Part shown: positions 41,822-51,371 of the stretch, piece by piece | Numbering within the stretch: position 1 is the first letter of the stretch | How the letters are laid out: each line of letters opens with the position of its first letter | Origin: Polyangium mundeleinium | Lineage (GTDB): Bacteria; Myxococcota_A; Polyangia; Polyangiales; Polyangiaceae | Assembly (NCBI RefSeq): GCF_028369105.1 | Contig: NZ_JAQNDO010000001.1 | Span: 10,634,501-10,698,500, forward strand | Length of the DNA: 64,000 nt | Reading direction: 5' to 3' | Made by a program: the position numbers and the translations under genes | The notes under the pieces: model-generated | What the model saw: the letters and a program-made list of their open reading frames with translations, nothing else | Database searches by the model: none | Told to the model about the DNA's origin: nothing

Positions 41822-42886
41822 CTACTCGAAAATGTCGGGCTCCGGCTCGTACAAAAAGACCCGCGCGCGTGGCTCCGCCTCGACCGACGTCTGGCTCACC
41901 GCGACGCCTCCCGGCTGCGACGCCGGCAGTTTTTCCTGGTTTTTCGGGGGAAACCACCGCCGGAGCCAGCGGCTCATGATCACGAACGTCCCGACCCCGC
42001 TCCGCCCCGGTCCCATCGGGATCGTGTACGTCGTGAACGTCTCCGTCGCCTCGCCGCGCACCCGCAAAAACCCGCCTGCGACCTTCGTCTCCTTCGCCTC
42101 GAACCCCAGCAGCACCTCTGGCAAGACAAAGACGACCCGCACCTCGTCCCCTTGTTTGTCCTGGTATGCATTCACGCGGCCCGGCAGGATCGGCGCGGCC
42201 ACGACGTGCGCCCGGCGCGTCACGCGGAGGTCAGGCGTCCCTTCGAGGTTTCCTTCCACGCGCTCCACGACGATCCCGTCCCCCTCGGCGCGATCGAAGG
42301 ATAGATACGAGAGAGAGCCCGCGATCAGGCTGCGCCCCTTGTCGGCCGGTTTGTCCGTGAAGCGCCCGAGCACCCGCCCGCTGCCCATGCCCTGAAACTC
42401 CGGCTCGGCGTAGAACGGCAAGGGCCAGGCGTCCTTGCCGATCGTGAGCTCGCCGCATTGCCCCGGCGGCATCAGGCGAATCTCTCCCACAGGCCCATCG
42501 AGCCACGGAAAGGATCTACCATTGCCGTCCACAATCTTGAGCGGCCGCACGCCGGCAATCCCCGGCCCGTCCTTCGGCGCTTCCTGCACCTCCTCCTTCG
42601 GCAAGTCGGCGATACGCACCTCGATCATCCGCACGACACGGCGGATCCGCGCCTGATCGATCGAGGTTTGTCGCGAGCAACAGATCGCGTCGTGCTGGCA
42701 ACACGCGGGGGCCCTCGGGGCCTTCGCCGGTTTCGTGGCGAGCGGCGGAGGCGCCTCCCAGCCCGGCGGCGGCGCGGGCGCGTCGGCCGCGCGTGCGGGC
42801 CCTCCCTGCATCGAAAGCAGCGTCGCGCCGAACACCAACGCAGCCACGTTTCGCATTCCGATCCCCGCTCGCACCGAGCGCACCAT
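41822..42886 (-). CDS. Secreted Cys-rich protein coupled to a di-haem protein
   Basis: A 354-residue exported protein: signal MRNVAALVFGATLLSMQ with cleavage near ARAADA, a Pro/Ala-rich spacer, then CCQHDAICCSRQ (paired CC) and a beta-rich body (FVLPEVLLGFEAKETKVAG, YTIPMGPGRSGVGTFVIMSR) ending in acidic PEPDIFE. No known family recognised. ATG 42886 overlaps the stop of the upstream cytochrome gene by one base (TGATG), so translation is coupled and the two probably act together; an internal ATG 42856 would also give a signal peptide. Its Cys pairs may be disulfides or a metal site. Confidence 0.8.
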   Translation of the reverse strand: MVRSVRAGIGMRNVAALVFGATLLSMQGGPARAADAPAPPPGWEAPPPLATKPAKAPRAPACCQHDAICCSRQTSIDQARIRRVVRMIEVRIADLPKEEVQEAPKDGPGIAGVRPLKIVDGNGRSFPWLDGPVGEIRLMPPGQCGELTIGKDAWPLPFYAEPEFQGMGSGRVLGRFTDKPADKGRSLIAGSLSYLSFDRAEGDGIVVERVEGNLEGTPDLRVTRRAHVVAAPILPGRVNAYQDKQGDEVRVVFVLPEVLLGFEAKETKVAGGFLRVRGEATETFTTYTIPMGPGRSGVGTFVIMSRWLRRWFPPKNQEKLPASQPGGVAVSQTSVEAEPRARVFLYEPEPDIFE

Positions 42887-44856
42887 CACAACGTCTCCAG
42901 GTAGGCGAGCAGCGCCTTCTTGTCCGCGCCGCTCAGCGTGCCGGGGAACATGCGTTGATCCTTCGCCGAGAGCATCTCGTCGAGCGTCGAGTAGCGCCCG
43001 TCGTGGTAATAGGGCGCGGTCCCGCGCACGCCGAGCAGCGACGGGGTGTCGAAATCGACGCGTCGCTCGCCTTTTTGCCCGCTGCCCACGTCGTGCGGCT
43101 TCCCATCCGTGCCTCCGTCCTTGTGGCAACCATTGCAGCCATAGGCCACGTACACCTGCTTGCCTCGCGCCGTGAGCTCCGGATCCTTCGACTTCATTTG
43201 CGGCGGCGGTGGCAATGACGACACGTACGCGAGCAGCGCCTCGTACTCCTCCTCCGAATGCTTCGCGAGGCCGGTCCCGCCGAGCCGCGTGAACGTCTCG
43301 TTCAAATGATCCCGCACCGTCGCATGCTCCCCGAACCATCCATACGGCCCCGTGCTCGCGACGCGCCCCGCGAGCATCGGCGTTTGTCGCAGGCCGTCGG
43401 GGCTCGTCCACGCGAGCCCGTCCTCGCGCCCTTCGGGATGGCAGCTCGCGCAGCCGCGGCCCATGCCGAGACGCGCGTCCCGCGTCGTATGAAACAGCCG
43501 CCGGCCTCGCTCGATCTTCGCGTCCCGCGCCACGCCCGATCGCCGCCAGAGCAGTACGCTCGTCACGGCAAACGATTCACGCTCGATACGCGAGAGCGCA
43601 CGATCCATCTCCGACCATACGAACACACGTTTTCCCTCGTCGGAGAGCACGAGCGAGCTCGGGCCCGCGGGAAGCGCGACCCGCCGCCGCTCGGCGAGGC
43701 TCGGATCGCCGACCCACGGATCCATTTCGATCACCGCGTCGATGTCGAGGCACGCGACGAAGAGGCCATCCTCGTCCGCCGCCGCGCTCCGCGGCAGAAT
43801 ACAATCCTGCCCGAACGCCGCGTTGAATACGCTCGCCACGTGATTCGTGATCGATCGCTTCGCGCCCGGATCGACGACGCTCACGAGCTGCGCCATCGTC
43901 CGCGGCCCTTGACCGGATCCGCCGTATCCGATCGTCATTCCCACGGCCGGCGCGCCTGGATCCACGCTCGTGTGCGGCGCGAAGATCCGGAGCGCGTCCC
44001 GCGTCCCGTCGCTGCGCGTCCCGACCACACGCGCGAGCGCATACCCTTGCGAGGCCGCGCGAGGTGTTTTGTCGTCGAACGTTCCATCCGCGCCCACGCG
44101 CCGGCCCGTGTGCAGCGAGATCGTCTCGGGCTCCTTCGCCGCGTCTTTCCGATCGATCATCGACACGACGCCCCCCACGGCGTGCGTGACGAACGCCGCC
44201 CCGCCCGCGTTCGCCACGATCACCGCGCGTGGCTCACGCGGCAGCGGCGTCACGCGCGAAACCGAGAGATCGGCCGTCGCGAGCACCGTGAGCGCCCCGC
44301 CGAACCCGCTGGTCACGAGCAGCGATCCGCTCTCTTCCGCGAACGCCCACGGCTCGGCCGCCACGTCCACCGCGCATCGCTCCTCGAAGGGTTTTGCGAG
44401 CGCCTCGTCGGCAGGCTCGAGCAAAACCACGCGCGATGTATCGCGCAGCCCCACCGCGATGAGGCCACCTTCGAGCGCGAGCACGTGCCCTGGCCGGCCT
44501 TCGAGCGGCGTCACCGACACCTGTTGCATCGAACCCGTGTCGACCACATGAAGCGCCCGCTCGTCGTGATCCGCGACGACCGCGAGCGTGTGCTCCCCCG
44601 CACGGACGAGCGTCACCGCCGAGCTCGCGCCGCCGGCCGCTGCGCGCTCGAAGCGACGGGGGGATCGCGCTGCGCAACGCGGCGGGCCGCTCGGCGCGAC
44701 GGACGCCGCGGGCGCGGCTGGAGAAGCGGACGCGCTCGACGCGGCGCCGACGTTCTCCCCACTACGATTGTTGGAGGTGCAACTGCTTCCCGCGACGCCG
44801 CACGCGACGAGGGACGCGGCGAGCGCCGCGTGTTTCCAGGGAGAGCGACAGGTCAT
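42886..44856 (-). CDS. Beta-propeller / di-haem MauG-CcpA-like lipoprotein
   Basis: A 656-residue exported protein: lipoprotein signal VACGVAGSSC, a Ser/Ala/Pro linker, a seven-bladed-propeller-like region (repeated LVTSGFGGALTVLATADLS-type strands, about 60-440), then a cytochrome-c-peroxidase/MauG-like part with two haem motifs, RGCASCHPEG and YGCNGCHKDG, and DTPSLLGVRGTAPYYHDGR, which is diagnostic for this family. It may be a haem peroxidase or oxidase modifying a periplasmic partner. ATG 44856 begins the signal. Coupled to the Cys-rich gene downstream. The 116-base divergent gap to 44973 has no other feature. Confidence 0.88.
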   Translation of the reverse strand: MTCRSPWKHAALAASLVACGVAGSSCTSNNRSGENVGAASSASASPAAPAASVAPSGPPRCAARSPRRFERAAAGGASSAVTLVRAGEHTLAVVADHDERALHVVDTGSMQQVSVTPLEGRPGHVLALEGGLIAVGLRDTSRVVLLEPADEALAKPFEERCAVDVAAEPWAFAEESGSLLVTSGFGGALTVLATADLSVSRVTPLPREPRAVIVANAGGAAFVTHAVGGVVSMIDRKDAAKEPETISLHTGRRVGADGTFDDKTPRAASQGYALARVVGTRSDGTRDALRIFAPHTSVDPGAPAVGMTIGYGGSGQGPRTMAQLVSVVDPGAKRSITNHVASVFNAAFGQDCILPRSAAADEDGLFVACLDIDAVIEMDPWVGDPSLAERRRVALPAGPSSLVLSDEGKRVFVWSEMDRALSRIERESFAVTSVLLWRRSGVARDAKIERGRRLFHTTRDARLGMGRGCASCHPEGREDGLAWTSPDGLRQTPMLAGRVASTGPYGWFGEHATVRDHLNETFTRLGGTGLAKHSEEEYEALLAYVSSLPPPPQMKSKDPELTARGKQVYVAYGCNGCHKDGGTDGKPHDVGSGQKGERRVDFDTPSLLGVRGTAPYYHDGRYSTLDEMLSAKDQRMFPGTLSGADKKALLAYLETL

Positions 44857-44972
44857 CTTGATCGCGGCCTTTCGTGTCCGCGGGATGCGCGAGATTTTTT
44901 CGCGCTGCCTCCTTTCTGCGTCAAGGACCACGCACGAAACCCTCTTGGGGGAGGCGTGTTCCCTCTGCTAGG

Positions 44973-45317
44973 ATGTCCCTCGTGACGACGCCAAACGACG
45001 CGACGGACGACGCCCCGAGCACGCGGCGGGTCCTCCCCGATACGCTGGAGCGCGAGAGGGCCGAGCGCACTTCCCAGAGCGCCCCCGCCCCGCGCGGCGC
45101 TCTCTACGAGATCGTCATATCGTACAAGGAACCGACGTTCGCCGAGCATGCGGGCCAGGAGGCGCGGACCTTCCGCGGCACCTTCCGTATCGAGGCCGCC
45201 GACGAGGACGACGCGCGTGTCCGCGCCGTCGCCGAGTTCCGCCGCATCCAGGCAAGCTCGTCCGTGGGCTGGCAGCGCGAAATCGTCGACGTCACCTGTC
45301 GCCGCGCCGAGCCCTGA
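44973..45317 (+). CDS. Small cytoplasmic hypothetical protein
   Basis: A 114-residue protein without a signal. The ordered part LYEIVISYKEPTFAEHAG, RTFRGTFRIEAADEDDARVRAVAEF, and SVGWQREIVDVTCR looks like a small alpha/beta sandwich in which an acidic loop precedes a helix; the N-terminal 40 residues look disordered. I do not recognise the family. ATG 44973, GTG 44982 possible. Divergent from the di-haem gene; separated from the barrel gene at 45441 by 123 bases of non-coding sequence. Confidence 0.6.
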   Translation: MSLVTTPNDATDDAPSTRRVLPDTLERERAERTSQSAPAPRGALYEIVISYKEPTFAEHAGQEARTFRGTFRIEAADEDDARVRAVAEFRRIQASSSVGWQREIVDVTCRRAEP

Positions 45318-45440
45318 TCTCTGCGCGCCGGACGACGCGTGGCGCGATGTATATACACCCCACGCGACTCCCGATATGCTCTCCCGAGCAAGCCCGGCGC
45401 ACCTCGAAACCTCCTCGCGCGGGCCGCACGGCGTAACGTC

Positions 45441-46478
45441 ATGCGAACCCTCCTCCGCGGTCTCACGGCGCTCATCCTGCTCTCGTTCTCCTTGCCCGCG
45501 CGCGCCGGCGACGCCGACGAGCGAAACCGAAAGGACGGCGAGCCACGAGCCCCGGACAAACCCGCCGAGACGAAACCCACCGCGCCGCCCGACGAGCCCC
45601 GCCCGACCTCGCTCGACCTCGGGGTCTTTTACGTCCCGTGGGGTATGCACTACACCCGCTCGGCCATCGGCGCGACGCTCGGGTACAAAATTCCGCTCGT
45701 GCAAAAGAAAGGGATCTTGTGGGATTCGACAAACATCACCGTCGGCGTGCGTGACGTCTATGGCTTCGTCAACAATACCGTCGGGCCCTTCGTCGACATC
45801 ACCCCGATCGCCTTTTTTCGGCTTCAGGTCCAGGGCGCCTACGATTATTTCATCAAGGAGCCTTTCAACGGCGGCCTCCGCGTCATGACCCTGCTCGGCC
45901 GCGAGCGCCTCGCGGCGGGGCAGATCCGACGCGGCAGGCGATCGGCCATCGACTGGGTGAACCAGGACGACGACGAGGGAATGGACAATCCGGCCCATTT
46001 CCTTGCTCCCATCAACCACGGAGGCTTGCGACTCCGGGTCCTCCCCACCCTCCAGGGCAAGGTCGGCCCCATCGCCTTTCAATACAACTTCACTGCCGAC
46101 TGGAATTATTACACCGCCCCGGGCGCGGGCGCAGACGATGTGTATCACGACAATTTCACGTTCACCCTGCGCAAGCTCCAGGATTTCAGCCACGCGCACG
46201 AGATCCTCGTGGCCTACGCGGCTCCCGTCCCCAAACCGGGCGAGCTCTTGCTCGGCTTGAGCGGCCGGTATCAGCGCGTCCTCGGTACGGGCCTCGAACA
46301 GCTCACGCTGCACGCTGTCGCTTTCGGCCGGTGGCCGAAGAAATTCCTGTCGAATCGCATGTCGCCCTTCGCCATCGCGCAGCTCGGCACGAACCTCATC
46401 GACCCCATGTGGCAATACGCTTTTTCCTGGATCCTCGTCATAGGCGCGGATTTCAACCTGTACAAATCGAAGACCTGA
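45441..46478 (+). CDS. Predicted outer-membrane protein
   Basis: A 345-residue exported protein: signal LTALILLSFSLPARAGDA, a charged linker rich in Lys, Pro and Glu (about 24-55), then a barrel-like series of amphipathic strands (GATLGYKIPLVQKKG, FRLQVQGAYDYFIKEPFNGG, IAFQYNFTADWNYYTAPG, ELLLGLSGRYQRVLGTGL) ending LVIGADFNLYKS. No enzymatic motif. It may be a porin-like channel for the adjacent galactose genes, but only position suggests this: galK starts 24 bases downstream. The open frame to 45339 is rejected for lack of homology and because ATG 45441 starts the signal. Confidence 0.75.
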   Translation: MRTLLRGLTALILLSFSLPARAGDADERNRKDGEPRAPDKPAETKPTAPPDEPRPTSLDLGVFYVPWGMHYTRSAIGATLGYKIPLVQKKGILWDSTNITVGVRDVYGFVNNTVGPFVDITPIAFFRLQVQGAYDYFIKEPFNGGLRVMTLLGRERLAAGQIRRGRRSAIDWVNQDDDEGMDNPAHFLAPINHGGLRLRVLPTLQGKVGPIAFQYNFTADWNYYTAPGAGADDVYHDNFTFTLRKLQDFSHAHEILVAYAAPVPKPGELLLGLSGRYQRVLGTGLEQLTLHAVAFGRWPKKFLSNRMSPFAIAQLGTNLIDPMWQYAFSWILVIGADFNLYKSKT

Positions 46479-46502
46479 GCCCAGACTCGGGTCCACGCCC
46501 TC

Positions 46503-47672
<1,170 letters not shown>

Positions 47673-47703
47673 ACTGCAAAGCCTCTTTGCGCACGGGGAC
47701 CGC

Positions 47704-47718
47704 CGACTTATAAAGTCG
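47704..47718. promoter_or_regulatory. Palindrome overlapping the GH1 translation start region
   Basis: CGACTTATAAAGTCG is a perfect inverted repeat (6-bp arms, 3-bp centre) ending nine bases before the ATG at 47727. It contains TATAAA, so it may also be part of a -10 element. As an operator or as an mRNA hairpin it could block translation or transcription of the GH1 gene. The GH1 start has no obvious Shine-Dalgarno. Confidence 0.4.
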
Positions 47719-47726
47719 CCGGCCGC

Positions 47727-49141
47727 ATGAACCTCGGACGCCTCGCCCGCCTCGGTTACGCCGCGCTCACCAAAGATCCGCACCCACCCCCGTGCGTCCT
47801 CGGCGCGGAGGACGCGCTTTCCTCGTTGCCCTCTGCCTTGCCTGCGGGCTTTTTGCTCGGCACCGCGACGGCCTCACACCAGATCGAGGGCGGCCTCGAC
47901 AACGACTGGACCGACTGGGAGCGCGGGGCTTTCGGCGGCGCGCCCCACATCAAGGATCGCACCGTCTCGGGCGCCGCATGTGATTCGTGGAACCGCATCG
48001 ACGAGGACATCACGCTCATGCGCCGGCTCGGCGCGAATGCGTATCGATTCAGCGTCGAATGGAGCCGCCTCGAACCCACGGAGGGCGCCTGGAACGAGGA
48101 GGCCGCGGATCGATACCTCGCCTGGGCGCTCACCCTCCGCGCGGCCGGAATCGAGCCATGGTCACGCTCCACCATTTCACCTTGCCCCGCTGGGTCGCGA
48201 CGCAGGGCGGATGGATGAACGATCGGACGATCGAGCTCCTCGCGGCCTTCTCGCGCAGGGTCGCAAAAAAGCTCGGCTCGGCGGTCGATCTCTGGTGCAC
48301 GATCAACGAGCCCAACGTGCTCGCGACGCTCTCCTACGTGAAGGGGATCTTTCCGCCGGGGCTCTCGGATCAACGAATCGCCGTGCGGGCGATGGCGCGC
48401 ATGCTCAAGGCGCACGCGCGCATGACCGAGGCGATCCGCGAGGCGGATACCATGGACGCGGACGGCGACGGGCACGCCACGCGCGTCGGCATCGCGCACC
48501 ATGTCCGCATCTTTCAGCCGGCGACGCGCTCTCCGCTCGATCGGCTGATCGCGGGCTTCACCGACCGATTCTTCAACGAGGCCATCGCGTCCGCGCCGTT
48601 CACGGGCCGCATCGAGCTCGGCATTCCCGGGATCATCGAGATCGACGAGGCCGTCCCGGGCCTGCTCGGCTCCTACGATTACATGGGCATCAATTACTAC
48701 GGCCGCGACCACGTCCGCGCCGACCTCCGTGATCCTTCGCTCTCCAAGCAATACGTGCCCGCGGATCGGCCCGTCAGCGACCTCGGCTGGGACATCTACC
48801 CGGAGGGCCTCTACCAGGTCCTCAAGAGGTATGGCTCGCTCGGGCTGCCCGTGTACGTCACGGAGAACGGCATCGCGGACAAGGATGGCAAGGTCCGCCC
48901 CTCGTTCCTGCGTTCCCATTTCGAGGCGCTCGTGCGTGCCGCGCGCGAAGGCATCGACGTGCGTGGGTATTTCCACTGGTCGCTCCTCGACAACTTCGAA
49001 TGGGCCGAGGGCTACGAGCCTCGCTTTGGCCTCTTCCGCGTCGACTTCGACAGTCCCGACAAACGACGCACGCCCACGCCCGCGGTCGAGGCGTTCCAGG
49101 ACATCGCGCGCGCGCTCGGGCTCCGGCCGGAGGCCGGCTAG
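47727..49141 (+). pseudogene. GH1 family beta-glycosidase, frameshifted near 48157
   Basis: A glycoside hydrolase family 1 gene (beta-glucosidase/beta-galactosidase type) of about 471 codons. The first part (FLLGTATASHQIEGGLDNDW, AYRFSVEWSRLEP) ends in the wrong frame at GIEPW. The rest begins MVTLHHFTLPRWVATQGG in another frame and keeps the acid/base Glu in CTINEPNV, the nucleophile Glu in YVTENGIAD, and HWSLLDNFEWAEGY. One missing base between 48156 and 48158 would restore GIEPMVTLHHF. No signal, so intracellular: it would split disaccharides to feed galK. Overlaps galE by four bases (CTAG) at convergent ends. The gene is otherwise intact, so this may be an assembly error. Confidence 0.85.
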
Positions 49142-50133
49142 GCTTTTCGCTGATGCCACGCCCATGCATGGGCGAGGATCGTTTCGAGATCCGGATACCG
49201 CGGCGCCCAGCCGAGCAGCTTGCGCGCGCGCGCGCTCGAACCCACGAGCACCGGTGAATCTCCGGGCCTGCGCTCGGCCTTCTCCACGTCGATCGGGCGG
49301 CCCGTGACGCGCGTCGCCGCCGCGATGACCTCCTTCACGGAAAAACCCCGCCCATTGCCCAGGTTCACGGCCGTGCTCGCTCCGTCGCCGAGCAGATACT
49401 CGATCCCGAGCACGTGCGCGTCCGCCAGGTCCGAGACATGGATGTAATCACGGATGCACGTTCCGTCGGGCGTGTCGTAGTCCTCGCCGAAGATCCGGAT
49501 CGAAGGACGTTTTCCGAGCGCCGCAGAGAGGACGAGCGGAATGAGGTGCGTCTCGGGGTCGTGGTCCTCGCCGAGGAGGCCGCTCGGATGCGCGCCGGCT
49601 GCATTGAAATATCGAAAGATCACGGACCGGAGCCTCCAGGCCGTCTCGCACTCCGCGAGGATCTTCTCCACGACGAGCTTTGACCGGCCATACGGGTTCA
49701 GAGGGTTTTGCGGGTGATCCTCGGGGATCGGGACGACCTCGGGCACGCCGTACGTCGCGCACGTCGAGGAGAAGACGAACCTGGAGACGCCGGCCGCCTG
49801 CATCGCCTGGAGCAACGTGACCGTGCCGTGGACGTTGTTCTCGTAATACCTGAGCGGATCCGCGACGGACTCGCCGACCTCGATGAACGCGGCGAAATGC
49901 ATGACGGCATCGATCCGCTCGCGCGCGAAGATCGCATCGAGGGCGGCGCGATCCCGCGTATCGGCCTGGATCACGGGCGTGCCGAGCGCTCGCGCGATCG
50001 GCTCGCGGTGGCCTTTGCTCAGGTTGTCGAGCACGAGGGGCCGGTAACCGCGCTCCGCGAGGGCGAGGGCGGCGTGCGCGCCGATGTACCCGGCGCCGCC
50101 GGTGACGAGAACGGTCCTGCTGTCGGGGGTCAT
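49138..50133 (-). CDS. galE: UDP-glucose 4-epimerase
   Basis: A 331-residue SDR-fold enzyme converting UDP-galactose to UDP-glucose. The NAD site TGGAGYIGAH is at 11-20, SSTCATYG near 121-128, and the YGRSK YxxxK pair at 147-151; MHFAAFIEVGESV and YFNAAGAHPSGLLGEDHDPE are GalE-specific. ATG 50133 begins right at the Rossmann strand; the much longer open frame across the gltS gene is not real. Together with galK it completes the Leloir interconversion; a GalT gene is not in the window. Follows gltS on the minus strand with a 23-base gap. Confidence 0.96.
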   Translation of the reverse strand: MTPDSRTVLVTGGAGYIGAHAALALAERGYRPLVLDNLSKGHREPIARALGTPVIQADTRDRAALDAIFARERIDAVMHFAAFIEVGESVADPLRYYENNVHGTVTLLQAMQAAGVSRFVFSSTCATYGVPEVVPIPEDHPQNPLNPYGRSKLVVEKILAECETAWRLRSVIFRYFNAAGAHPSGLLGEDHDPETHLIPLVLSAALGKRPSIRIFGEDYDTPDGTCIRDYIHVSDLADAHVLGIEYLLGDGASTAVNLGNGRGFSVKEVIAAATRVTGRPIDVEKAERRPGDSPVLVGSSARARKLLGWAPRYPDLETILAHAWAWHQRKA

Positions 50134-50156
50134 GGGCCTCCAGCCGCGGCGCGCGC

Positions 50157-51353
50157 TCAGCGAAGCACGTTCAAGGCCTGCGTGACGAGCAGCGCATTGA
50201 TGAAATCGATGAGAAAGGCGCCCACGATGCTCACCGCGAAAAACGCCTGGGGCGCCGGTCCCGATTTGCGCACGATCTCGTTCATGCAGGCGAGCGAGTT
50301 CGCCGTCGTGCCGAGCATGAACCCGCAATACCCGCCTGCCATGACCGCCGAGGTGTAACTGCGGCCCATCATCCAGTAAATGGCCGTCCAGCAGAGCCCG
50401 ATCGTGAGCACGACCTGGCCGACCAGGATGAAGAACACGGGGAGCGCGAGCGTCCGGAGCTGCCAGAGCTCCAGCGTGAGCAGCGCCATCACGATGAAGA
50501 GCTCGAGCGCGACGGCACCGATCTCCTCCATCTTCTTCTGATCGATGCCCGCGAATTGAAAGCGATCGTCGAGGTTGCGCACAACACCGGCCACGATCAT
50601 CGCCCCGATGTACGCCGGGAGCGTGAGCTTCCAGGCCGTGAACTGCGCCGAGAGCAACGAGCCGAACGCCATCGCCACGCCGAGCACGATGATGTGCACG
50701 AGGTAATCGCCGTGCTTCTCGGAGGGCCCCGCGTCGATGTCGATCTCGGGCACAGGCATGGCGTCGGCCTCGCCGGGGCGCAAGGTGTGGCGGCGAATCA
50801 AGAAGCTGCCGACGAACCCGCCGAGCAGGCCGCTCACGATGATCCCAAAGACCGCCGACGCGAGGCCAATCGCGGTCGCGCCCGGGACGCCCGCCTGCTC
50901 GAAGACCGGGCCGAACGCGAGCGCCGTCGCAGGCCCGCCCGTGAGCGATACGGCGCCGGGAATGACGCCGAGCAGCGGCGGCAACCCCATCACCTTCGCC
51001 GCCCCCGCGCCCCAGCCCATCTGCGCGAGCAGGCCAAGGACCGATGCGCCGAGGAAAATGGCGACGCGCTTGCCCCCGAGCGCGAGCAGCCGGAGGCTCG
51101 CCGTCATCCCCACGGTCGTGAAGAACGCGATCATGAGGATGTCGCGCAAGGCGAGGTCGAACTTGAAATTGCAGACACGATCCCGCAAGGCGAGGCCAAC
51201 GATCGCATACACGAGGCCGCCGAGGATCGACGCGGGAATGCTGAGCCGCTCGAGGACGGGCAGGACGCGCCGGATTCCGCGGCCGAGGACGAGCCCGAAG
51301 CAGCCGAGCCCGAGGACCTGAATGGACGAGACTTGAAAGGTAGGGACATCCAT
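50157..51353 (-). CDS. gltS: Sodium/glutamate symporter
   Basis: A 398-residue inner-membrane transporter with ten or more helices. The GltS family is recognised from IPASILGGLVYAIVG, the first reentrant loop GVIPGAVSLTGGPATALAF and the second YTSAVMAGGYCGFMLGTTAN. It would import glutamate with sodium. The central hydrophilic loop (ADAMPVPEIDIDAGPSEKHG) is cytoplasmic. ATG 51353 is 18 bases after the lipoprotein gene ending at 51372, so the two plus galE may form one transcript. Confidence 0.93.
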   Translation of the reverse strand: MDVPTFQVSSIQVLGLGCFGLVLGRGIRRVLPVLERLSIPASILGGLVYAIVGLALRDRVCNFKFDLALRDILMIAFFTTVGMTASLRLLALGGKRVAIFLGASVLGLLAQMGWGAGAAKVMGLPPLLGVIPGAVSLTGGPATALAFGPVFEQAGVPGATAIGLASAVFGIIVSGLLGGFVGSFLIRRHTLRPGEADAMPVPEIDIDAGPSEKHGDYLVHIIVLGVAMAFGSLLSAQFTAWKLTLPAYIGAMIVAGVVRNLDDRFQFAGIDQKKMEEIGAVALELFIVMALLTLELWQLRTLALPVFFILVGQVVLTIGLCWTAIYWMMGRSYTSAVMAGGYCGFMLGTTANSLACMNEIVRKSGPAPQAFFAVSIVGAFLIDFINALLVTQALNVLR

Positions 51354-51371
51354 GGCAGGACCGCGCGCGCC

